A stretch of DNA of 23,317 bases from Pleurobrachia bachei (lineage: Eukaryota > Ctenophora > Tentaculata > Cydippida > Pleurobrachiidae), in contig AVPN01000037.1 in the NCBI GenBank assembly GCA_000695325.1, positions 58,454 through 81,770 of the forward strand, in the 5' to 3' direction. Below the pieces are notes generated by a model. The model was not told where the DNA came from. It saw only the letters and a program-made list of their open reading frames with translations, and searched no databases. This document shows positions 1 through 7,290 of this stretch, one piece after another (position 1 is the first letter of the stretch; each line of letters starts with the position of its first letter). Made by a program: the position numbers and the translations under genes.

Positions 1-45
<45 letters not shown>
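1..45. repeat. (TC)n microsatellite at window edge
   Basis: Uninterrupted CT dinucleotides from the first base to about position 45. The left end is cut by the window. Similar CT tracts recur at 306-319, 3566-3603, 11956-11999 and 22513-22551. Confidence 0.95.
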
Positions 46-46
<1 letters not shown>

Positions 47-101
47 ACTCATTCACTCTGATTGCAGTGCAGTTGTTGGGCGATGTAAGAAGAAAGGTCA
101 A

Positions 102-111
102 TCTCGCGAGA
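102..111. promoter_or_regulatory. TCTCGCGAGA palindromic promoter-type motif
   Basis: The perfect 10-bp palindrome TCTCGCGAGA lies about 215 bp upstream of the first recognised exon of the membrane-protein gene. In animals this motif is known from CpG-type promoters and is bound by BANP-type factors. A short ATG reading (ATG GCT CAG) begins at 139 and is followed by GTTGGT, so 139-147 is a possible tiny first coding exon in phase with the exon at 325. That is inference only. Confidence 0.4.
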
Positions 112-324
112 ACTCTCATTTCATCACCTCTCTCTCTCATGGCTCAGGTTGGTGTTCTCGCCCTTTGTTAAGATGGAGTGTAGAAAAATAGTTAGATGCT
201 TGAAACACATCAGCTTATTTCTCCTATTTATAGGATAAAGCATCAATCTTGAAGAGTCCTTGAATAGTGTGCTAATTAATCTCCCTTCCCCTTCCCCTCC
301 CCCTCTCTCTCTCTCTCTCCACAG

Positions 325-949
325 GGTTATACGGAGTGCAAGACAGACACCCCCAACAAATGGGGACAGAATGTTATCTATTATTGTAAAGAACAGGAAT
401 ACTGCTGCAGCACGTCCACCGAACAGTAAGAACTGTTCCAAACTTTCAAAATTTTGATAGTCTATACTTTGTTGTTGAGTAGTAAATATTTTGGTGATCC
501 CCTCTCAATTAGTTGCCCCTAAATAAACGTCTTTATTCAGACATGACTGTTGTGTCAACCCCACGATTGTAAAAGAGGAAGCGGATGGGGCTCACGGGAA
601 ATTTAATCTCTCTCTCTCTTTAACCGTGCTAGGACTCTCCTTTGCCGTTTTACTACTTATCGTCATTGGTTAGTCATTTGTCATTTCACTTCACATTTCA
701 CAACTTTTCACTGAAAATTTCAGGCTGTTTCAGTTGTGTGAGTGGATTAAAAATTTATCTTTCTATGGCCTTTTACTTTTCATAGAACGCGACATTTTAA
801 CTCAAAGCTAAGCTTAATGCTTTGGTAACTAACTCCAAACTATTTCAGGTATGCTATGTGTATGTTACCACCGAAGAAAAAGGAAACAAGGTCGTGAAAT
901 GGTCCCCACAGCCCCACCCCTACCCTCTTATGAGGAAGCCTGTTATTGA
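325..949 (+). CDS. Cysteine-rich single-pass membrane protein, WBP1/VOPP1/Shisa-like, copy A (3 exons seen)
   Basis: Three exons, 325-425, 541-668 and 849-949, have AG acceptors and GT donors and join in phase (101+128+101 = 330 nt, ending in TGA). The order is: a Cys-rich extracellular part with YYCKEQEYCC and HDCC motifs; a hydrophobic membrane segment around TVLGLSFAVLLLIVIG; a basic stop-transfer CYHRRKRKQGR; and a short tail ending APPLPSYEEACY, an LPxY/PPxY-like WW-domain ligand. This layout is that of small adaptor membrane proteins (WBP1, VOPP1, Shisa). The family name is inferred from architecture, not from close identity. The true 5' end, with any signal peptide, is not resolved; ATG at 139 is a candidate. 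Exon 2 holds a CT-microsatellite insertion of three codons (reads LSLSLT) where copy B has LFT. Confidence 0.6.
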
Positions 950-2095
950 CGGGTCGTGCTATGTTACTCGCATCCTGTGCGAGACTGTCAGACCAACGCT
1001 TAGCTCTGACCACAGTTCTCGCGAGAATAGGGTCAGGCCAATGCTCTGACAAGTGAGAGGAGAGAGGGTGGAGTAAGACAGACCCGAACCCTGGTTTATG
1101 GGTAAACATTTGATCATCTGGGTGACATTGTTTGTTAAGAATATTATACCGAAAGGGATCCATAAACGTTATCTATTTCGTGTATATTTTGTGATAATAA
1201 TTAATATCATTTTTATTTTCGTTCTAATTTATACCATGTAAAAGTGTTGTTTTGAAGTTGCACGAACCAGGCCCAAAAAACTGACCGTTTCTCTGTCTGG
1301 CAGCGCCAGACCCCGATTTGATTATCAGATGGGGTCCACGGCGCCAGGCAGCCGTTTCTCGGGTTTTCTAAAATGAAGGTAAAATCAAAGTGATCCGGCA
1401 TATATTTCACGAGAACGCGTTATCGGACCCGTTCGAACGGGCTCCAGCTCCAGGGGGCCGATACAGGAATCGGGATGCAAATATTGTTGAGTAGGTACTC
1501 GAAGTATTCTTCAACAGAGATTCTCGAATAGGGAATCCGTTAAAAAGAGGAATCCCTTGAAATTTATCAATGGATGTGAATCACATAGGTACTGGATACT
1601 GATTGTTACTAGGGTATTGGGTAAATTAGAAAATATAACTGCTACAACAATGACCGGGTGATAATTCCAGAATATATATGCACTCTGCAGCAAGAGCAAT
1701 AGGGATCCCTAAAAAAGTTCAGTAGTTACACAGCGTTTACACAGCGTTTAAATCCATTAAATTTTCCCACGGTTTTGTTCCCACGGTCAAATCACGCGCG
1801 CGAGCATCCATGCGTGTGACTCCGCCGCCTACGTCTCTGACACATGAGGGGCCCTTTATGTCGGGATGCGATGGGAAATGCGACCTCTCTAGTTAAGAGT
1901 CCCAACAGGTCCAAGAAAAGATTCCTGAATAACCAACAATAAAAGGAGCTAGAGGAATAATTTACACCCTAATCCTGCGCATTCAATAGCACAGTAGGTC
2001 CTAATTATTATCAGGAACGGTGCCCAACAATCTATCGCGTGAGATGGGGAAATCACGCAAAATTCGGACCTAAATGCCATAAATTCCTCTAAAAA
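950..2095. other. Intergenic region between membrane protein and transporter, copy A
   Basis: I see no gene. It includes the 3' flank of the membrane-protein gene, a second TCTCGCGAGA inside a 12-bp palindrome (1016-1027), a small hairpin with arms TCTGGC and GCCAGA (1296-1310), a tandem pair of TTACACAGCGTT (about 1726-1749) and a paired CSL-type motif at 1764-1785. The corresponding region of copy B (4922-5907) is highly similar but shorter. The blocks 1760-1850 and 1980-2160 are almost unchanged between copies. Confidence 0.6.
1764..1785 (-). promoter_or_regulatory. Paired CSL/Su(H)-type sites, copy A
   Basis: TTCCCACG occurs at 1764-1771 and 1778-1785 in the same orientation, 14 bp apart. 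On the minus strand this is CGTGGGAA, a perfect match to the consensus for CSL (RBP-J, Su(H)), the Notch effector. The pair lies about 650 bp upstream of the transporter start codon and about 310 bp upstream of its likely TATA box. The pair is identical in copy B. Function is inferred. Confidence 0.35.
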
Positions 2096-2102
2096 TATAA
2101 AA
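2096..2102 (+). promoter_or_regulatory. Possible TATA box of transporter copy A
   Basis: TATAAAA sits in a block that is almost identical in copy B (5908-5914). A start about 30 bp downstream would leave a 5' leader of about 300 nt before the ATG at 2432. A CT-rich run ending in TTCTAG near 2150 could be an acceptor of a leader intron. Inference from sequence only. Confidence 0.35.
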
Positions 2103-2777
2103 TTCGACGATCATTTTCCTCTGCAACTCTCTGTATTTTCTGTTCATTCTAGTCTGCTTTAATTCTTTCCATAATAATTCACTGGTGAAATGGGTGGGAG
2201 ATGTTTGGTTCATCTGTAGTGTACAGCGGTAGTATATCTGATCCAGAACAAGATTTTAAAGCTGAATCGATTTGATAAGGGATTTCATTATGTCACATAA
2301 TTATGCAACAAGGTTTTATGAAGGAGCATTCATAATTACATATTATACCTAGTCCGTTTCCACTTTCCAAGTACCTAAATCACAGCTAGTACATTGAAAT
2401 TGTCTTGGAATTCTGTTTGTTTAGTTAAGTCATGGTGGCGGATCTTCCCAAAAAGATGGTGGCTGCGGATAAACTTGTATTGCAACAGCACAAGGATAAA
2501 CCCCAAGAACAGAGAACGATTGATGATGTTATCAATACTGTTGGCAGACGCCCAAACCTTCTTTGGTTCACATTATTGACAGTAGCCATGGGGTGGAACG
2601 TAGCTAGTGCACTGAATGCTTATATGATCCAGTTTATAGGGTTTATACCGTGGGATCCGATTACTTGCCTTTCAGAGAACTGTTCTCAACTCATACACCA
2701 GCCATCAGGTAATGATTAGTTTTGAATTGATTTTTGTTGTTGTCCAAATTACATCAATCTGTCTAGGAGGAGCACCG

Positions 2778-2845
2778 TGGGACCGGGGTGCAGTAGTTAC
2801 CATGGTTACCATTGGGACCGGGGTGTAGTTACCATGGTTACCATT
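2778..2845. repeat. 35-bp tandem repeat (two units) in transporter intron 1, copy A
   Basis: Two near-identical units beginning TGGGACCGGGGTG and carrying TTACCATGGTTACCATT start at 2778 and 2813. The same pair is in copy B at 6570-6637, so it predates the segmental duplication. Confidence 0.85.
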
Positions 2846-3234
2846 GGTTAGCCAGCTGGACTTCTTCCAACCCAGGTTTCTACCTGTATTCACATTGTAG
2901 TTGCATGTTCTATATCGATATATTACCTAGAGCAATACATTTTCTAATTATCTACCCATTTCAGATTTGCTCAACATTACATTGGTGTGCCACCACGGCT
3001 TAGTGCTAGGCGAGGATTATACCTGGGACATTACCCGGACTTCCCTAGCAATCGAATGGGATCTAATTTGTGATCATGATAAGATCACCTTTTTGGAGTC
3101 TATCTACTTTGTAGGAGGAATGGTTAGTCTTTGTCTAGGTAAGTGTCAAAAGTACTGGGTAAATTACACTTCAAACCATCCAAGCTGTCTGGCAGCGCCG
3201 ATCTGACCGCACTGAGAAACAAAACTACCCCATG

Positions 3235-3330
3235 ATACATCCCTACCCTATAATTCTCCCATTTCTCAGCGACATATACCATAGTCCATACATCCCTACC
3301 CTAACTCTCCTGCATTTCTCAGCGACCTAT
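3235..3330 (+). repeat. Tandem duplication of the exon-3 splice acceptor region
   Basis: A unit of about 43 bp containing ATACATCCCTACCCT and TTTCTCAG|CGAC is present twice with a 53-bp period. This gives AG acceptors at 3268-3269 and 3321-3322. Only the second leads into the exon 3 reading frame. Copy B has one acceptor (7055-7056). The first is a likely decoy. Confidence 0.75.
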
Positions 3331-3482
3331 CTGTTCGATATGATTGGGAGGAGGAGAGTTTGTATTATTGGAGCCACTGTAAACATGTTGGCTGTCGCCC
3401 TGGGTATTGTCTGTCACAAGTACTATTTTAATGGTGGGGATCAGAATGCTTCAGGGATTTGGGAACTTCCTCACTTATTCAG

Positions 3483-3563
3483 GTTGGAAAACAAAGATTG
3501 TCTTACACAATTTTCAGACGGTCAGACCATTTCCTCGTTTTGCAACTGCCCCCAACAGGTGTA

Positions 3564-3603
<40 letters not shown>
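3483..3603 (+). repeat. Intron 3 head followed by (TC)n, copy A
   Basis: GTTGGAAAACAAAGATTG begins exactly at the exon 3 donor. The segment continues for about 80 bp to CCCAACAGGTGTA and then becomes CT dinucleotides (about 3566-3603). The same roughly 80-bp segment precedes CTCTAT arrays at 7216 and 16210. Confidence 0.85.
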
Positions 3604-3605
<2 letters not shown>

Positions 3606-4083
3606 TTGCCCCGGTTCGATTTGCCCCGGTTCGATTTGCCCCGGTTCGATTTGCCCCGGTTCGATTTGCCCCGGTTCGATTTGCCCCGGTTCGATTTGCC
3701 CCGGTTCGATTTGCCCCGGTTCGATTTGCCCCGGTTCGATTTGCCCCGGTTCGATTTGCCCCGGTTCGATTTGCCCCGGTTCGATTTGCCCCGGTTCGAT
3801 TTGCCCCGGTTCGATTTGCCCCGGTTCGATTTGCCCCGGTTCGATTTGCCCCGGTTCGATTTGCCCCGGTTCGATTTGCCCCGGTTCGATTTGCCCCGGT
3901 TCGATTTGCCCCGGTTCGATTTGCCCCGGTTCGATTTGCCCCGGTTCGATTTGCCCCGGTTCGATTTGCCCCGGTTCGATTTGCCCCGGTTCGATTTGCC
4001 CCGGTTCGATTTGCCCCGGTTCGATTTGCCCCGGTTCGATTTGCCCCGGTTTGATTTGCCCCGGTGGTTCGAATTGCCCCGGT
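3604..4083. repeat. 15-bp minisatellite, about 32 units
   Basis: Head-to-tail units of ATTTGCCCCGGTTCG run for about 480 bp. They are essentially identical until the last two units, which read GGTTTGATTTG and GGTGGTTCGAATTG. Because 15 is a multiple of three, every forward frame stays open, which explains the long low-complexity reading frames across it; these are not genes. Relatives of the unit (GGTTCGAATTG, GGTTCGTTTTGCCCCC) lie just downstream at about 4301-4333 and 4386-4407. Confidence 0.97.
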
Positions 4084-4430
4084 AAACTTAGTTTACCAGA
4101 TTTTGGAATAAAAACATGATCATATTTAAATAATTTTTATACCATCTGAAAGCTAATATTTTTAGCTTTCAGCTAGTTTTTTCAAATCTGAAATTGGGCC
4201 ATTTTAGTGGCAACGGGTAGGCTCGAACGAGCATTTTTCTTCTGGAGATAGCATGACGTCATTATGATAGCTTAACTAGGTGAAAGACGGGCAGCACATG
4301 GTTCGAATTGTCCCAGTGGTTCGTTTTGCCCCCGTCTACCCTATATCCTTTTATAAATGGGGCAGAGAACCAATTAAGTCAAAAGTGGTTCGTTTTGCCC
4401 CCGTCTACTCTACCGGGAGGTAATGAGTGT
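4084..4430. other. AT-rich spacer with hairpin, junction between the two segment copies
   Basis: No gene. A perfect 10-bp stem, CTGAAAGCTA (4146-4155) and TAGCTTTCAG (4163-4172), encloses a 7-nt loop. Two GGTTCGTTTTGCCCCCGTCTAC segments (about 4318 and 4386) resemble the minisatellite unit and end close to where homology to the membrane-protein intron starts (about 4430). Confidence 0.6.
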
Positions 4431-4482
4431 GTTTACTGATTCCCTCTCATTTAGTTGCCTCTAAAACCCTCTTCTTATTCAG

Positions 4483-4921
4483 ACATGACTGTTGTGTTAA
4501 CCCAACGATTGTAAAGGAGGAAGCGGATGGAGCTCATGGGAAATTTAATCTCTTCACCGTGCTAGGACTCTCCTTTGCTGTACTACTACTTATCGTCATT
4601 GGTTAGTCATTTGTGAATTCACTTCACATTTTATAACTCCGTGACTTGTGTATTCAGATTATTTCACAACTTTGTGTATTCAGGCTGTTTAATTTAATTT
4701 CATTTGTATGAGTGATTTAAATGTATCTTTCTACGACCTTCAACTTTTAGAAGGCTGCGACATTTTATCTCAAGGAACCTCGGCCTCAATTTCCTGATCA
4801 CTAACTCAAGTTTATTTCAGGTACTGTATGTGTATGTTACCACCGAAGGAAGAGGAAACAGGGCCGTGAAATGGTCCCCACAGCCCCACCCCTACCCTCT
4901 TACGAAGAAGCATGTTATTGA
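4483..4921 (+). pseudogene. WBP1/VOPP1-like membrane protein, copy B: exons 2-3 only
   Basis: Exons 4483-4601 and 4821-4921 match exons 2 and 3 of the gene at 325 and keep their splice sites, phases, membrane segment, RRKRKQGR stop-transfer and LPSYEEACY tail. The exon coding for the first Cys-rich part (YYCKEQEYCC) is missing: homology to copy A starts only at about 4430, inside the intron. Exon 2 is 9 nt shorter than in copy A because it lacks the CT insertion; it reads NLFTVLGLSF, probably the ancestral form. Without the first exon it should not make the same protein, though its reading frame is not otherwise damaged. Confidence 0.7.
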
Positions 4922-5091
4922 AATGTCATGTTACTCCGATCCAGTGTGAGGAGAGGGGGTGGAGCAAGACAGAACCGGGCCCCCGTTTTTTTGGGTGAAC
5001 GTTTGATCATCTGGGTGACATTGTTTGTTAAGAATATTATACTGAAATTAGGGATCTACAGACGGTATCTATTTCGTGTATATTTTGTGAT

Positions 5092-5097
5092 AATAAA
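5092..5097 (+). other. Polyadenylation signal AATAAA, membrane protein copy B
   Basis: AATAAA lies about 170 bp after the stop codon. Copy A has AATAATTAA at the matching place, so its canonical hexamer is lost or altered. Confidence 0.4.
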
Positions 5098-5582
5098 TTA
5101 ATATCATTTTTATTTTCGTTTTAATTTATACCATGTAAACTGTTGTTTTGAAGTTGCACTACCTGCAGGCCCAAAAAAATCTCGTTTCTCGAGTTTTGAC
5201 CCCCACCCCATTTGATTCGCAAATGCGCTCAGATGGGGTGGCGGCGCCAGACAGGGTTTTCTAAGAATGAAATCAAAGTGCGGCGTCGGAAGAACTATCA
5301 TCATTCATCAAGGGGTAAAAACATATTTCACGAAGGGCTCCAGGGATCGAGACGAGAATATTGTTGAGTACTGATCGAAATGGATTACTATTCTCGAATA
5401 GGGAATCCGTTAAAAAAGAGGAATCCCTTGAAATTCATCAAGGCTGTGATTCTCATACTGGATACTGATTGTTACTAGGGTATTGGGTAAATTAGAAAAT
5501 ATAACTGCTACAACAATGACTGGGGGATAAATCCTGAATATATGCACTCTGCAGCAAGACTCAACTCGCAAGATGCAAAATT

Positions 5583-5604
5583 TTCCCACGGTTTTGTTCC
5601 CACG
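5583..5604 (-). promoter_or_regulatory. Paired CSL/Su(H)-type sites, copy B
   Basis: TTCCCACG at 5583-5590 and 5597-5604 has the same spacing and orientation as the pair at 1764-1785. The surrounding roughly 80 bp is nearly identical between copies although neighbouring sequence has diverged by indels. Confidence 0.35.
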
Positions 5605-5907
5605 GTCAAATCACGCGCGCGAGCATCCATGCGTGTGACTCCGCCGCCTACGTCTCTGACATGAGGGGCTCCCTTACGTCGGGGAGCGATGGGAAATGAG
5701 TCCCAACAGGTCCAAGAAAAGCTAAAGGTCCCTGAATAACCAACAATAAAAGGAGCTAGAGGAATAATTTACACCCTAATCCTACGCATAAATCTCAATA
5801 GCACAGTAGGTCCTAATTATTATCAGGAACGGTGCCCAACAATCTATCGCGTGAGATGGGGAAATCACGCAAAATTCGGACCTAAATGCCATAAATTCCT
5901 CTAAAAA

Positions 5908-5914
5908 TATAAAA
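5908..5914 (+). promoter_or_regulatory. Possible TATA box of transporter copy B
   Basis: TATAAAA lies in the same context as 2096-2102, about 340 bp upstream of the ATG at 6247. Confidence 0.35.
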
Positions 5915-6246
5915 TTCGACGATCATTTTCTTCTGCAACTCTCTGTATTTTCTGTTCATTCTAGTCTGCTTATAATTCTTTCCATAATAATTCACTGGTG
6001 AAATGCGTGGGAAATGTTTGGTTCACCTAGTACCGCAGTGTACACCGGTTATAATCTGATCTAGAACAAGATGTGGAAACTGAATCGATATGATAAGGGA
6101 ATTCATTATGTCACATAATTATGCAACAAGGTTTTATGAAGGAGCATGCATAATTACATACATAATCCGTTTCCACTTTCCAAGTACCTAAATCACAGCT
6201 AGTATTTGACATTGTCTTTGAATTCTGTTTGTTTAGTAATTAAGTC

Positions 6247-7215
6247 ATGGTGGCTGCGGATAAACTTGTATTGCAACAGCACAAGGATAAACCCCGAGAA
6301 CAGAGAACCATTGATGACGTAATCAACCAAGTTGGCCGACGCCCAAATCTTCTTTGGTTCACAATATTGACAGTAGCCATGGGGTGGAACGTAGCTAGTG
6401 CATTGAATGCCTATATGATCCAGTTTACAGGGTTTATACCGTGGGACCCGATCACTTGCCTTTCAGACAATTGTTCTCAACTCATACACCAGCCATCAGG
6501 TAATGATTAGTTTTATATATTGTTTTTCTTGTTGTCCAAATTACATTAATCTGTCTAGGAGGAGCACCGTGGGACCGGGGTGCAGTAGTTACCATGGTTA
6601 CCATTGGGACCGGGGTGTAGTTACCATGGTTACCATTGGTTAGCCAGCTGGACTTCTTCCAACCCAGGTTTCTACCTGTATTCACATTGTAGTTGCATGT
6701 TCTATATCGATATATTACCTAGAGCAATACATTTTCTAATTATCTACCCATTTCAGATTTGCTCAACATTACATTGGTGTGCCACCATGGATTAGTGCTA
6801 GGCGAGGATTACACCTGGGAAATTACCCGGACATCCCTGGCAGTTGAATGGGATCTAATTTGTGATCATGATAAAATCACTTTTCTGGAGTCTATCTACT
6901 TTGTAGGAGGAATGGTTAGTCTTTGTTTAGGTAAGTGTCAGAAGTACTGGGCAAATTACACTCCAAACTCACCCACCCTGTCTAGCAGCCCCAATCTGAG
7001 AAACACAATTCTACTACCCCATGATACATCACTACCCTAACTCTCCAACTTTTCAGCGACCTTTCTATTCGATATGATTGGGAGAAGGAGAGTTTGTATT
7101 ATTGGAGCCACAGTTAACATGTTGGCTGTAGCCCTGGGTATCGTCTGTCACAAGTACTATTTCATGGTGGGGATCAGAATGCTTCAGGGATTTGGGAACT
7201 TCCTCACTTATTCAG
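6247..7215 (+). CDS. SLC22-type organic ion transporter, copy B, exons 1-3 (continues at 12099)
   Basis: Exons 6247-6499, 6757-6930 and 7057-7215 are joined by GT-AG introns, all in phase 1. The protein starts MVAADKLVLQQHKDKP. It has TM1 (LLWFTILTVAMGWNVASALN), a large extracellular loop with two N-glycosylation sequons (NCS, NIT), the SLC22 motif EWDLICDHDKITFLESIYF, TM2 (FVGGMVSLCLG), the MFS loop LFDMIGRRRV, then TM3-TM4 ending RMLQGFGNFLTYSG. SLC22 proteins are 12-TM plasma-membrane carriers of organic cations, anions or zwitterions. Exon 3 ends in phase 1 with G, and the exon at 12099 starts GG in the same phase, giving an unbroken SGCYIWVLEF. The nine exons total 1611 nt (536 residues plus stop), a normal length for the family. 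The substrate cannot be told from sequence. Confidence 0.85.
6570..6637. repeat. 35-bp tandem repeat in transporter intron 1, copy B
   Basis: Two units start at 6570 and 6605, the same pair as at 2778-2845. Confidence 0.85.
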
Positions 7216-7290
7216 GTTGGAAAACAAAGATTGTCTTACACAATTTGCAGACCATTTCCTCGTTTTGCAACACCCCCAACAGGTGTACCT
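7216..7290 (+). repeat. Intron 3 head, copy B
   Basis: This is the segment starting GTTGGAAAACAAAGATTG and ending CCCAACAGGTGTACC that introduces the microsatellite. It differs from the copies at 3483 and 16210 by lacking an ACGGTCAG stretch. Confidence 0.8.

Larger units (their letters stand above)
2432..3482 (+). pseudogene. SLC22-type organic ion transporter, copy A: exons 1-3 only, frameshifted
   Basis: Exons 2432-2708, 2965-3138 and 3323-3482 match exons 1-3 of the copy at 6247. Exon 1 gives a cytosolic N terminus, TM1 around LLWFTLLTVAMGWNVASALN and NCS. Exon 2 has NIT and the family motif EWDLICDHDKITFLESIYF. Exon 3 has the MFS loop FDMIGRRRV. Exon 1 is 24 nt longer at its 5' end than copy B, adding a start MVADLPKK before a second MVAADK. 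Exon 3 is 160 nt instead of 159: an extra base after HKYYF (about 3426-3431) shifts the frame before MVGIRMLQG. No exons 4-9 follow; the copy runs into a CT tract and a minisatellite. I read it as a truncated pseudogene, although a base-call error could explain the single-base shift. Confidence 0.8.
4922..5907. other. Intergenic region between membrane protein and transporter, copy B
   Basis: No gene seen. It is the counterpart of 950-2095 with several deletions. It keeps the AATAAA at 5092-5097, the CSL-type pair at 5583-5604 and the well-conserved promoter-proximal block. Confidence 0.55.

Noticed and set aside
69-82. Tiny exon between TTGCAG and GTAAGA near 68-85
   Set aside because: The phase does not fit the exon at 325 and there is no supporting homology.
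2705-3003. Short frames in transporter intron 1 on both strands (also 6482-6795)
   Set aside because: They lie in an intron with a tandem repeat, overlap exon 2 out of frame and show no domain.
3604-4083. CRISPR-like array
   Set aside because: Units are contiguous with no unique spacers, and the context is eukaryotic.
3232-4119. Pentapeptide-repeat-like protein (ICPGS, APVRF, LPRFD)
   Set aside because: A frame through the 15-bp minisatellite. All three frames are open, and the array lies in what was a transporter intron.
4301-4330. tRNA gene suggested by GGTTCGAATTG
   Set aside because: No A box, no cloverleaf and no acceptor stem can be drawn around it.
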